From contig PUQB01000045.1 in NCBI GenBank assembly GCA_003024785.1, forward strand, positions 62,001-126,000: 64,000 nucleotides of DNA, in the 5' to 3' direction. Shown here piece after piece: positions 32,310 to 44,124 of this stretch. Each line of letters begins with the position of its first letter. The first letter of the stretch is position 1. The DNA is from Selaginella tamariscina (lineage: Eukaryota > Streptophyta > Lycopodiopsida > Selaginellales > Selaginellaceae). The notes under the pieces are model-generated. The model saw nothing but the letters and a program-made list of their open reading frames with translations, was not told the DNA's origin and ran no database searches. A program made the position numbers and the translations under genes.

Positions 32310-33490
32310 AGCCATTTACCGTAAGCCATTCCGACTGAGCCATGCTAAGGAGCAAGAGGTTAAGAGACAAGTGATGGAGCTATTGGAATATGGCTTCATA
32401 CAACTGAGCAAGTCTCCATTTGGTGCACCAGTATTGCTTGTCAGAAGAAAAATGGCACCATGAGGATGTGCATAGACTACAGAGCTCTCAACAAGCAAAC
32501 AGTGAAGGACAGGATGCCCATGCCATGTGTGGATACTATCATGGATCATCTCGGTGGAGCCAGAGTGTTCACCAAGATAGTTGGGCATTTCGAGTTCACT
32601 TATGCCATTCGGCTTAACAAATGCCCCAGTCACATTCACTCGGTTGACGACTGAGGTGTTTGGTGACTACTTGCACGACTTTGTGGAGATCTTCCTCAAC
32701 GATATTCTTATTTACAGTAAGAATATGAAGGAGCATGTGCAGCATTTGCGAAGAGTTCTTCAGTTGTTGAGGGAGAACAAGCTCTATGCAAAGAAGAGCA
32801 AATGTGCATTTGCTCAGTGCAAAGTGGAGTATTTGGGTCACATTGTGACGCCAAGTGGAGTGAAGACTGATCCACAGAAGGTGGCAGTGGTGGAGCAATG
32901 GCCAGTTCCTAGCAATGCAGAAGAGTTACGGAGTTTCTTGGGCATGGCTGGTTATTACCGCGGTATGTCAAGGATTATGCCAAGAAAGCTTCTCCGTTAA
33001 CTAGGTTGCTGAGGAAGGACGTTCCCTTTGCATGAAGTGCTTCAGAGAAGAGCAGTTTCCAAGCTTTGAAACAAGCTTTGGTACGTGCACAGTTTTATGT
33101 ATTGCAGATCCCTCTAAGCCTTATGAGGTATCGTGTGATGCAAGTGGAGTGGCCATTGGAGTTGTACTTATGCAAGAGGGAAGGCCTATTGCTTATAAGA
33201 GTCGTACTTGAATCCTGCAGAGCAACAATACTCAACGTATGAGCAAGAACTACTGGCTATTGTTAATGCATTATGAGTTTGGAGGCACTATCTTTATGGT
33301 GCAAGTTTCAAAGTGTTTACAGATCACAAGACTTTGGTGTATCTGTTCAAACAGAAAGAGTTAAACTCTCAGCAAGCTCGCTGGATGGTTAAGCTCATGG
33401 AGTTTGGCAAATTTCCTATTGAGCATTGCGTGGGAAAGGCTAACGTGGTGGTATATGCTTTGTCACGCGTTAGGAGAGCCACAGTGGTTA
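32310..33490 (+). pseudogene. Element F reverse transcriptase and RNase H
   Basis: RT: RMCIDYRALNKQTVKDRMPM at 32,463, MPFGLTNAPVTFTRL at 32,602, a FLNDILIYSK box at 32,694 and CAFAQCKVEYLGHIV at 32,800. RNase H: YEVSCDASGVAIGVVL near 33,125 and FTDHKTLVYLFKQKELNSQQ at 33,316. Confidence 0.92.
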
Positions 33491-33635
33491 GAGAATTCCA
33501 AACACGCTTATGTAATGCATTAACAAGGACGGTCAGTGAGTTTAGCCAGGTAGTTCAACATGCTCAAGCACAAGACGTGAGGTGCAGGAGCTCAGAGGAC
33601 AGCTAGAGCCACCATTCTCATTTTAGGATGGAGTT

Positions 33636-34401
33636 TTGTACTACAATGGCCGTGTGTATCTTCCTCGTGTGGACCATTTGATCAACCAGGTACTATATTT
33701 CCATCATGATCACCCGGAGGCTGGTCATTTTGGGGGGAGGAAAACGTATGAGTTGATCAAGAGAAGGTTCTATTGGAGGAATATGAAAGCTAATATCATA
33801 GAGTACTGCAGGACTTGTGACAAGTGTCAGCAAGTAAAGGTGCCCAGGGAAAAACCAAGTGGGCTATTAGTACCATTGCCTATTCCAGACAGGCGATGGG
33901 GCAGTATCTCTATGGACTTTGTCACCCATTTGCCAAGGACAGTGGCATTGGAATGAGTCCATATTATGCTATGTTTGGACGGCATTCCAAGACAGCTTTT
34001 GAGCTGGGTTTAGCAAGTAAGAAAGCTCAAGGCAACATGGATGAGGAAGCTAAAGATCTGAGTGTTGAGCTTAGAAACATTCAGAGTTTGTGCAAGAAGA
34101 ACTTACAAGTAGCTCAGAGCCGAGCTATCAAGTTTGTTAATGAGCACAGAAGCTTCCAAGAGTTCCAGGTGGGAGATTATGTATATTCTGAGTGGTATTT
34201 GCCACACATGTAAGGAACACTATTGTGGCCTTACGGAAGGGACACAATGATAAGTTGTCTCCTAGGTACTCAGGTCCTTATGAGATTCTGGAGCGTATCG
34301 ATAAGGTGACATATCGACTACGGCTGCCAGAAGGAGTGAGGGTGCACCCAGTGTTTCATGTTAGCCAGTTAAAGAGAGTACTCACAAGGAAGTCCGGGTA
34401 G
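33636..34401 (+). pseudogene. Element F integrase
   Basis: HHCC region HDHPEAGHFGGRKTYELIKR and CRTCDKCQQVKVPREKPSG, then GSISMDFVTHLP, GMSPYYAMFGRHSKTAFELG, and the tail [20 protein letters not shown] ending [13 protein letters not shown]. Confidence 0.92.
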
Positions 34402-34492
34402 ATTCTTTGTGGATGTACAAGGCTAATGATACAGGACCAGTTGAGTAAGTTATACTGCCCTTGAGGACAAGGACTTGCTAATGGGGGAGGAT

Positions 34493-34699
34493 TGTTACGA
34501 CCCGTATAACGAATCAAAGAATATTCCCAGAAAGGTATAAGCTAGAATATTCTAAAGAGCTATACCTAGATCTAAGAGAATTAAGGGCACACTAAGATTG
34601 GAAGCCTTTTGGAGAGCAGTGTGTGGAGACTAGAGACAGCTCGGGGGAGGTCGGGTGGTTTTGTGAGGGTCTCTAGTTTGTACGTAGTGGTGCCTAACA
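34493..34699 (+). repeat. 3' LTR of element F
   Basis: 207 bp, nearly identical to the 5' copy; ends GTGCCTAACA followed by the duplication GGTGC. Confidence 0.95.
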
Positions 34700-34704
34700 G
34701 GTGC

Positions 34705-35446
34705 TTGATTAGTGAATCTACTTTCCATTGTTTTGCTTGTTTATGCAATGTGATAAAGGTTAGTTTGACAGCAACTATGGTTGATCCAATGCGCTTCCCA
34801 TTTATTCTGAAATATGGCCAAGTTGATTTCAGAATCCCCCGGCCCATTTCATCTCCTTCTCTTGTCTTTAATGTTACCTCAATTCCACATCTGAATACAA
34901 AAATAATAAGTTCTTTAAGCATATATCCGAGTATAATAGATTTTGTTTTAATTCTCATCAAGAATTTGATGACAACTCCATATTAATGGCTGAATCAGTT
35001 CGTTTGATCAAACCATATGTCTGGACAATATTACACTATGAATATAATTCATATAAAAATGCACACACACTTATATAAACCCTAATATACAAATACACTA
35101 TTAAAACTTTACAAAGTTTATACATATTTTCTTTTGAAGTGCTCAGACTAATTAGATGGTGAAGAATTATAATATAGAGATAAACATGCATTTATATATA
35201 TTAATACATTGGTACATTCACATACACCCTTCTTTGTCTCAGAGAGAAGTGGGCGGGATTAAGTGTCCAAAGCTCACATTTGTGATAGTTAAAAAAATTG
35301 GTATCATTCAACTCTAAAACCACCATAAATGTGAACTTTGGATAATTTTACATAGTTTACTAGCTTTTACTCAAAATATTATAATAAGATTATAAAAGGA
35401 AATAAAAAACTTATATATACTAATACACATGTACATTCACATATAG
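34705..35446. other. AT-rich DNA, no gene seen
   Basis: Frames at 34,581-34,986 on both strands overlap the F LTR and are not recognised. The rest is AT-rich with no coding signal. Confidence 0.4.
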
Positions 35447-36325
35447 GGTGGCGAGATTAATCTCGCCACCCTTCTCCGTCTTAAAAAAAGGTGGGCGAGA
35501 TTAATCTTTCCCACCATTTTCGGAAGCAGGGAAGGGGTGACGGGATTAATCTCGCCATCACTTCCTTGCCTCCTAGAATTTGTGTTTTTGAGAAAGAGAT
35601 ATATAGAAACTATAATATATAGATAGACATGTACATATAAATACATGTGTGTGGGAGAGAGTTGTGAGCGGGATTAATCTCGCCACTCCTTCCATCCTTG
35701 GTGAGCGGGATTAATCTCGCCACCCCTTCCATGCCTGGTGAGCGGGATTAATCCCGCCAACAACTCTCTCATATGGATAAGGGTGGTGAGATTAATCTCT
35801 CCATCCATGCCATGCCTGGCGATTGAGATTAATCCCGACTCTCACTCTTTGAGACATAAAGGGTGGTGAGATTAATCCCACCACCCCTTTCATGCCTGGT
35901 GGGCAAGATTAATCCTCCCACCACCTCCCCGCCTCCTCGAACGGTCGATGGGATTAATCTCACCCACCAGGCATGGAAGAGTGGGCAGGATTAATCCCAC
36001 CACCCTAAGAATGGGGGGTGAGATTAATCTTGCCTGCCAGGCATGGCATCGGTGACGGGATTAATTTCGCCCACCACCTTTATCCATATGACAAAGTTTT
36101 GGGCGGGATTAATCATGCCCACCAAGCATGGAAGGGCTGGCAAGATTAATCCCGCCCACTGTCATGTAAGGAGATTAATCCTGCCACCCCCTTCTCTGTC
36201 TCAAAGAGTGGTGGGTGGGATTAATCCCACCACCCCTTCCATGCTACAAATTATGATGGGCAGGATTAATCCCACCCACCTTGCAATGGAAGGGGTGGCG
36301 AGGTTAATCCCACCACCCAAGTAGG
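35447..36325. repeat. Array of GATTAATC-centred palindromes, about 20 copies
   Basis: A core of the type GGCGGGATTAATCCCGCC, or diverged forms such as gagattaatctcgccacc, recurs about 20 times in 880 bp, mostly every 33-48 bp. Linkers are pyrimidine-rich (cttccatgcctggtg). Each copy is itself palindromic. Confidence 0.9.
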
Positions 36326-36336
36326 GAATGGGATAC

Positions 36337-36340
36337 AAAT

Positions 36341-36380
<40 letters not shown>

Positions 36381-36531
36381 GTATGTATATACAAGAGTGT
36401 GCGTGTGTGTGCTAGAGATAAATAAATCAATAAAATTATACAGATACACACACATATATATGTATATATGTATATATAGGAGTGTACATGTGTGTGCGAG
36501 AGATAAATAAATAAATAAAATTATATAGATG

Positions 36532-36562
<31 letters not shown>

Positions 36563-36610
36563 GTATGTATATATAGGAGTGTGCGTGTGAGAAAGAGAGA
36601 GAGATTTCAT
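36337..36610. repeat. (CA)n/(TA)n microsatellite, three ~100-bp units
   Basis: Three repeats of an acacac-tatata-gtgtgt block, each followed by gagataaataaat. Frames here are low-complexity artefacts. Confidence 0.9.
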
Positions 36611-37774
36611 ATTTCAAACTCTACTGCACTGCCACGCCTTGTGAGAGTGGATTTATCGATCTATTGCACCGTTGCTCTCATATTCCATCGTCGCTGCATC
36701 TTTCTCCACAGCTGCCTTTCTTCTCCGCCACCTTGAAACCCTAAGAATATACCCTAAATCCGGAATAAAATAAATATTAACTCTAAACGAATATTCTTTC
36801 ATTATATTATCATAATCTTTAATTTGTGTGCGTGTGTGGGTGTGGGGGTGTGTCACATACACCCCAAAAATATAGATTATGCAAGGGTTTAACATATGTG
36901 TGTTTATGAAAGTGTTAAGTTTCCATGTGCAGCAATACATACATACACACATATAATATACACATAAACATACATACATAGTACATAATATATGTGAATG
37001 TGTCACATCAGTACATATGGATCATGCATGATGTGTGTGAGAGAGAGAGAGTGTTGAAAAATTAATTTCGCACACATTGCATACATTAATACACATATAT
37101 ACATATACACATTATAAACACATACATACATATATATTATATGTGTGAATTCAATGTGTTACATATACACAGTTGAGTACATATGGATCATACAGGCATT
37201 TTAACATGATGTTTTCAATAAAGAAGCAACATATCTCCCCAGTTTGGTTTAGGGTTTAAACCTAATGCAAGTATTTTATTATTAAATTTTAATATATGTA
37301 TAAAAAGTCTATTATTCGTATAAAAATACACAAGAAAACACGCATAAAGAATTGTTGATAGTCAAGTAATTAAATATAAAATCACAAATCATTCTAGTGA
37401 TTTGTAAATTATTTTAAAAACTTTATTTTTAAAAATGCAAATTATAATTTGCTCATACTTTAAAATTGTATACATATATTTGAATTTTACTCTATTTTAA
37501 CTTAAATTGACATAGTGATATTAAAATACATTTGAAAACAATCATAGCACATAATATATATATATAATGTATATAAAACCTTTAAGACATAGAAATTAAA
37601 TCCATGCACATTTTTTTAATTATTTAATATAAATTTACTCTAAACCCTAAACATAGATATATGGATGTTTTTTAACAATGTGTGTTAAATCTATAAATAT
37701 TTTGTGAATTATTAATAGCCTAGGTTTAGTGTTACATGTGTAAAGATAAGTGTTTGGAATATTCCTTAAGTCAA

Positions 37775-38000
37775 GTTTAAATTTGAGGGATAAATACCTT
37801 GGATTTTGTTGAATTGTCAATTAAGTCTATGATAACCAAGGGAGATGCATCTAACGAGGGATAAATACTTTGGATTTTATTGAATCATCAATTAAGCCCG
37901 TGATAACCAAGGGAGATGCATCTAACAAGGAATAAATACCTTAGATTTTGTTAAATCCTTAATTAAGCCCGTGATAACCAAAGGAGATGCATCATTTGCC
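37775..38000. repeat. Three tandem ~70-bp units
   Basis: Unit gataaataccttggatttt..., with gataaccaagggagatgcat near its end, repeated three times with a few differences each. Confidence 0.8.
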
Positions 38001-38029
38001 ATAATGCCTAAACCTTAAACCTTGTAAGC

Positions 38030-38345
38030 CCCAGTGTGTAAAGATAAATGCTTAATTTGGGGTTTAAATCATAAACTCTAAATACAAAACTAGATGCTAG
38101 ACCCCTAAACATTTAATTATTTGTATCATAATTCACTTGTCAGTGTGTGTATGTGTGTGCATTAGTGTCTCTATAGGTGCTTTTAATGCATGTGTGTTGT
38201 GTAAGTTTATAAATATTTTGTGTATGTATATGTAAGCCCTAGTGTAGAGTGTGTGTAACGATAAATGTTTGGTTTGAGATTTAAACCCTAAACCGTAAAT
38301 ACAAAGCTAGATGCTAGACCCCTGAATATTTATTTATATCATGAT
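38030..38345. repeat. Direct duplication, ~110-bp blocks ~225 bp apart
   Basis: Both blocks contain aagataaatg/acgataaatg and then aaactagatgctagacccct or aaagctagatgctagacccc. Confidence 0.75.
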
Positions 38346-38559
38346 TCACTCATTGATGTGTGCATATGTGTCTATATATGTGTTTGTAATGCGTGTGCAT
38401 GTATATGTAAATTTTTTATTGTGTTTATATATAAGAAACATTGAATTAAAGTGAAAATAATATTAATATACACACTATGAACATATTTTAAATTATACAT
38501 AATAATATATCATTTTATCTAATATATAGTTATATATAGTTTTAATAATATATATTAAT

Positions 38560-38810
38560 TTAATATTGATAATAAGGTTTAATATTGGAATATTCTTGAA
38601 ATCATAAGAAAATAATTGAGAAAATCCCATTAATATAAACAAATGTAGAATAATTACTCAAATAATTAAGAATATATACTAATTTAATTTTGATAATAAG
38701 GTTTAATATTGGAATATTCTTGGAATAATAAAAAAAATAATTAAGAATATCTCATTAATATAAACAAATGTAGAATAATTACTCGAATAATTAAAAAAAT
38801 AATATTAATA
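38560..38810. repeat. Two tandem ~120-bp AT-rich units
   Basis: gataataaggtttaatattg and aaacaaatgtagaataatta occur in both units in the same order. Confidence 0.8.
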
Positions 38811-39499
38811 TATACACTATGAATATATTTTAAATGATACATAATAATATATTATTTATTTATTGTATAAGTACATATATTTATAATATATACTTAATAA
38901 TATATACTGGAATAATAAAAATGTAGAATAATTATTAAAATTTTGTATAATTAAACAGCATGAATCACTTGCTAATGTTAAATACATTAAATATAATTTA
39001 TAAAAATAATTAGAATCAAAGAGTATATATGTTAGAGAGTTGGTTATTTGTGTCAACTCATCTTAAATTTTATTTTCTTTTCAAAAATTTAAAATTCTGA
39101 TATAAGTATTATTAGTCTGACATGTAAATTTGAAAATGCTTTTAATTTTCCACTTAAATTTAAATCTGGTTCTTTTTTCAAAGGGTTTCTTTATTTTTAT
39201 AATTTTCTTTTTTCAGATCTTTTCTTTCTTTGATAATGATTACCTTAGGAGCGACACTAAATTAGGTACTATCATTTATAGAAAAGCACGGCGCCCTCTG
39301 TGCTGTTTACAAGTAAGTACTATAAATAAATTTAGAAATACTTATAAAGATCCACTCTCTTACATTCTCTCTTAAAATTAAAATTTAGGGTTTAAGAATC
39401 CATTAGAATTGCATTAGAATCCTTTAGGAATTTATCCCATTTACACATTCCCTTTGTTTAAAATTCTTGATTAGTCGTGATCTTAAAGAGTTCTTAATG

Positions 39500-40352
39500 A
39501 GGTGGCGAGATTAATCCGGCCATTCCTTTCCCACCTCCTAAAATGGTCAGTGGGATTAATTCCACCCACAACTCTCTGAACGAGGAAGGGGTGGTGGAAT
39601 TAATATAACTAATGCTTCTCCGCCTCTTAGAAAGGGTGGCGGATTAATTCTGCCCACAACTCTCTAAAACGATGAAGAGCTGGCGAAATTAATTTCAAAG
39701 AGTTATGGGCAAGATTAATCCCACCCACCATTTTAGGAGGCGGGGAAGGGTGGCAGGATTAATCCATGTTTTATAGAGTTGTGGGCGGGATTTATCTTGC
39801 CGACCAGTTTAAGAAGCAAAAAAGCATTGGCGGGATTAATCCCGCCACCCCATCGAGATCTCTCTGAAATCTCGGCTAATTGAAAGTTCTAATTAAAGGG
39901 GATATGTGAACGGGATAAATCCTTAACGGATTCTAGTGTAATCCTAATGGATCCTAATGGATTCTAAACCCATAAAGTAGTTTCACCAAATGGCACATCA
40001 CAACAAGCCAATATGTAATCACCCCCACCATTTTAAGAGGTGAATTAACCCCACCAAGCTTCTCTGTCTCCTAAATGGTGGGTAGGATTAATTCCGCCCC
40101 CAATTCTAAGAGGCAAGAAAACATTGGCGAGATTAATCCCGCCACCTCTTCCATACTTCCTAAATGGTGGGTGGAATTAATCCCGCCAACAATTATAGGA
40201 GGCAAGGAAGCATGGCGGGCCCGTCAGAGAGAGTTGTGAGCGGGATTAATCCTGCCATCTCTTTCCGTCGGAGAGAGTTGTGGGCATGATTAATCCCACC
40301 CACCATTCTAAGAAACGGAGAATGGGTGGCGGGATTAATCCCGCCACCACTT
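39500..40352. repeat. Second GATTAATC palindrome array, about 17 copies
   Basis: Same motif as at 35.4-36.3 kb, more diverged, with linkers such as agagagttgtgggc and taggaggcgggaagg. A perfect 22-bp palindrome lies at 40,326-40,347 and a perfect 18-bp one at 39,829-39,846. Confidence 0.88.
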
Positions 40353-40498
40353 GTATTAATCAAGTATAGAATCTATACTTACACATAATTATATATTATT
40401 GCACATGATATTAAGGACTCTCGATTTAGATTTTATTGCATATTGCATAAACAGATTTCATAAATAACACAATTATTTATGTGTAGAACAATATGTTT

Positions 40499-42102
40499 AA
40501 TATTGGAGATAAAGTATATCTTCTTCGGAATAACGAGATAGCTGGCACGGGAATTATGGAAGTTTGAGATGATAATGCATCATGTCACAATATTGCCCAA
40601 GGATCTTGTGTGTATGTATGGGTGAACACCATTTACAAGCATGTTAAGGTTTCTAAAATGGAATTTGAAGAGGGTTCTCCTATATTGTGGAATATGGATG
40701 AAGTCAAGGCTGACATAGAGAATACAGAGTCACAAACAAATATTAATATAAGTTCACAAAATGATGCCTTGTCTATTGTGATGGATGAGGTGATTTTCTT
40801 TCTTCATGAGATTGAGGTGGGGAGGGGCATCATCACAACTATAAATCCAATGGAAGTCATATCAGAAGAGAAACTAGGGGCATACTTCATGAGTGTAGTT
40901 GTGATAGAGGTTTCACCTAATGGCACATTGCATTCTGGATCCCTCGTGAGGTGACAAACGTCTGAATTAAAACGGTGAGATGGTTCAATATATCTAAGGT
41001 TGGATTTCAATAATAACAACCTGGAAGGACAACCCATATTTGAAGAGGTTCCTTGCATTGGTCATATAGTAAAAAAAGGCAATTCATGGGTTGCAGATCT
41101 GCCCCTGCAAGTTCCTGCAAGAGAGTCAAGATGGATCCCACATCTTCAACAAGTGTTGCTAGCATTTCCACAATTGACTACTGCAAGAGAAAGTATTGTC
41201 ATATGGCAAACCGGAATGAAATTACCCAATGTAAACATGCCTTTCGTATGTTCACCCAAAAGCAAAAGTATGAGTTTGTATATGCTGCACTAATTGGGTG
41301 TATTGATGTAATGGCCTTGGACACAGGTTATCATAGTACATCCATGGTATTTAATAAAGTGGCCATTTGCTTCAAAGCTTGGTACACTATATATGGGATC
41401 CCAAAAACCACGTTCTACCACCAAAGGGATGAGTGGCTAGATGGAGCACGCACCTCAGTACATAGGAACACTTGCCTGGTCAAAACCTGTTTTCATATTA
41501 TAGCAGCCGTAGAGAAACTCAAGGCTTTTGTGAAAACAAATGTAGACAGGATGCCTTACAAATGTAGGGGTCAGGGAAAATCTCAAGGTTTTGCCTTCAA
41601 TCTACACTCAATTGAAGTTGTGTGAACTGTGAACAAGTGCCTCAATTCGATGGGGCTCCAAACAATCTGCACTGGTACCTTTAACAACATATGGAATACT
41701 CATTTTAAGGATGTGGAGCTTGCAAAACACTCTAGCTTTTCCAAGTGTGACACTTGTACATCATTGAAGGCTGTAGAGGCTTGTGCAAAAACCTTGGTGG
41801 AGATCACTACTATTCAAAAGAAGATGGAGGCCCATATGATTGCACAACAAACTTGCCGGTCTCAGTACTATGTACACCGCATGCTTTTTGTGTTACATCC
41901 GTCAGAATACCTGTGCTTGATCCACAACAAGATGGATCATTCAAAGACCAGCATTCCAAAGCTTGTTGCAACACTAAAGTACAACACTCAACATAAAGGC
42001 AACAAGAAAGAACCTCAGTTCGAACCATACCATATGGGCCATCATGCTGCAGATCGACAGGAGTGCAACCCATCCAGGAGCTCCAAGCGCATTCTAGATT
42101 AG
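40499..42102 (+). pseudogene. Transposase-like gene with N-KMDHSKT motif, degenerate
   Basis: The N-terminal piece (from about 40,503) reads FNIGDKVYLLRNNEIAGTGI, resembling the small domain common in plant En/Spm-type proteins. The middle (41,053-41,625) has HRNTCLVKTCFHIIAAVEKL and VKTNVDRMPYKCRG. The next frame (41,629-42,102) has SFSKCDTCTSLKAVEA and YLCLIHNKMDHSKTSIPKLV. I recall a large moss and lycophyte repeat family with CDxC then IHDKMDHxKTxxP and a downstream TGM-HGHGD block; here the latter is not visible. It may supply a DDE-type catalytic Asp, which is inference. Stops separate the pieces, so it is not functional as read. Confidence 0.45.
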
Positions 42103-42467
42103 ACAGCTTCGCCAAGACTACGGCCAAAGACCTACCAACACCCAACATACCAAATGAGGCAAGTCCCGATAGTCAACTCTTGCATCTCCAAAATGTAGTC
42201 GACTCCTTAGTTCATCAGCAAGGTGAGACAAGTCTTGCACGACAGGTTCAAGATCACTGTACCTCGATTGACAAGCAACTCCAAGAACAAACCAACATCA
42301 CGCGCCGTCTATATAAGCAACAAAAGGTACTCATGGACATGATGCACACAAACGGCGAACAGATGCACAACATCCTTAGTAAGATAGATGACTTCAACCC
42401 AACAAGTACCACTGCTACAAAGGACACAAAGAACTCCGCAAACTCTGCGAAGAAAATCACAAGCTGA
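42063..42467 (+). CDS. Gln-rich, coiled-coil-like open frame, unrecognised
   Basis: The frame contains DSQLLHLQNVVDSLVHQQGE, TSIDKQLQEQTNITRRLYKQ and NGEQMHNILSKIDDFNPTST: heptad-like and rich in Gln and Asn. It ends about 75 bases before an LTR with its own purine tract, so it is probably the 3' end of that element's internal region. It shows no enzyme motif and no zinc knuckle. Confidence 0.4.
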   Translation: MQPIQELQAHSRLDSFAKTTAKDLPTPNIPNEASPDSQLLHLQNVVDSLVHQQGETSLARQVQDHCTSIDKQLQEQTNITRRLYKQQKVLMDMMHTNGEQMHNILSKIDDFNPTSTTATKDTKNSANSAKKITS

Positions 42468-42542
42468 AGACCATCATGGTTTCTATATGTGGGTCGTCAT
42501 AAGGTTGCATCGGGGCAATGCAACAGTTCCAGTCTGAGGGGA

Positions 42543-43014
42543 TGTTAGGATTGTAGTTAGTCATGTAGAAGATTTTTAGTTATATTTCATTTTTGGGGCA
42601 TATAATGGGAAAACACCAAAAAAAGGTATATATTGTGGAAAAACAAAAGTTGGATAGGATACATAATTATGGGTCACTATCATATTACGGAGTTTGAGAT
42701 GGAGGGGTCACTATCATAATACGGAGTTTGAGACGAAGTACATAAGATAAGCAGAATATGGCATTAATAGATAAGGATAAGAAGAAGTTATAATAATTGA
42801 AAGGATAAAGTTGAGAGGAAGTTACGATAACTGCTAGTACATGAAACATGAGTGAGGGTATAAATAGACCAGATTAGGACTAGGAAGGTATCCCAAGGAT
42901 ACTGTATATTGTACTAAATGCCATGTGCAGACATAATATAAGTTTCATCTTACTCTCATTGTGTCTTTTCTTGCTTATTACTTTATTTTGATGTATACTT
43001 TTCTCTTCTCAACA
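42543..43014 (+). repeat. LTR of an unassigned element (3' LTR by context)
   Basis: Starts TGTTAGGATTG after the purine tract tctgagggga and ends ttctcaaca, 472 bp. A TATA box (gggtataaatagacc) lies near 42,858. A 45-bp segment (gggtcactatcat...) is duplicated at 42,670-42,735. The TGTTAGGA...TCAACA ends resemble plant copia LTRs. No partner LTR was found. Confidence 0.65.
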
Positions 43015-43250
43015 TGCGACGAGATCCGTAGTATTCCTACTGCTACAAACCTTGCCATCCTTACCCTTTCCCGACTTTTTGAAGTCTGATTTGTATTCTA
43101 TCTCATTATCTCCTTAATTCGATTGACCCTTATTATGGGTTAATAGTGGCGACCACTGCTATGTTTTAGTGTTAAGATTTTCGTAATTCAACAAAATACT
43201 TTGCTTTCGATAGCCTATTAAATCAATCATCCACTTGCGAAAGAGGATAC

Positions 43251-43800
43251 TTATTTTTGATAATTATTCCATTTAGTGCTCGATAGTCCACACACAACTG
43301 CATTGTACCATCTTTTTTCATTACAAATAGCACCATATTGGAATCGACTAGGCTGAATATGTCCTTGGCAAATCAATTCCATCAGCTGTCTCTTCAATTC
43401 CATCAATTCTAAAGGATTCAACCGGTATGGGGCTCTTGTCGATGGAGATGAACCTGGTAGAATCTTTATCCTGTGATCCACACTTTAATGTGGAGGTAAC
43501 TCAGGTGGTAAGTATTTGGCAACATGTCCCTAAACATGTTTAAGACTTCCAAAATGGGTCCGAAAATAAATTTTTGACCATCCTTTATTTTGACTTCACC
43601 GGTACTTAAAACCATTGCAAGAAATACATGTTCCCAATGCCTAACTGAGTAACCCTTACATAATTGAGTTAAGGTAAGGAACATAGCATTCCAATCCTTA
43701 TCAATTATCATTTCCATCTTGAGCATTGTTTTTCTAGCATCCTCCTTGTTCGTTGCTAGTGTGATTTGATTATCCCTGGATCCCCTCATTTCAACCACAT
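43251..43800 (-). pseudogene. Element E protease-RT junction
   Basis: HRIKILPGSSPSTRAPYRLN and [20 protein letters not shown] are the conserved start of plant gypsy RT; 43,466-43,798 contains the preceding linker. Confidence 0.75.
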
Positions 43801-44124
43801 GTTTATGAAACCATTATATACCCAACACAAAGTTGAACCCTGTCATTTTCAAGACAACTAAGTCTAGCTTAGTCTTTTAACTTTTGATTTGAATAGGAAT
43901 TGCCCTTGTTATATTTTTAATATTTTTCAAATCTTTACCAAAATTGATCTTTATTTCACTCATCTTTGTTACATTCAAATTCAATCAACGAACTAGACTA
44001 ATCGATATGAAGTTGTATGTTACTCAAGTATCAATCATCATTCTGACTCGGTCCCCTCATATCCATCCTGTCAAATATAGCAAGGGTTAGTTTTGTCTTG
44101 AATAGCGAACAAGACAGGTTTTGT

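Larger units (their letters stand above)
30922..34699 (+). mobile_element. Ty3/gypsy element F, 3.8 kb, non-autonomous looking
   Basis: The LTRs are 30,922-31,130 and 34,493-34,699, with the perfect duplication GGTGC (30,917-30,921 and 34,700-34,704). A purine tract gctaatgggggagga precedes the 3' LTR. The LTRs differ by about one substitution and two one-base indels, so insertion is very recent. Internal parts: a protease-like motif, a tandem array, RT, RNase H, integrase. I see no gag and no chromodomain, and the coding region carries several breaks, so it probably moved with proteins supplied by relatives. Confidence 0.95.
36611..39499. other. Gene-free AT-rich DNA with dispersed microsatellites
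   Basis: No frame with a recognisable domain. Contains acacat/tatgtg microsatellites at 36,820-37,150 and several local duplications listed separately. Confidence 0.5.

Noticed and set aside
35447-36325. Regularly spaced palindromes suggested a CRISPR-like array
   Set aside because: Unit spacing varies (about 33-48 bp), linkers are related to each other, and the context is a plant nuclear genome with no cas genes.
36201-36617. Frames rich in Tyr/Ile/Cys/Val
   Set aside because: Translation of (CA)n/(TA)n microsatellites.
42063-42467. Retroviral-type gag
   Set aside because: No zinc knuckle and no gag core; only coiled-coil-like composition, so left unassigned.
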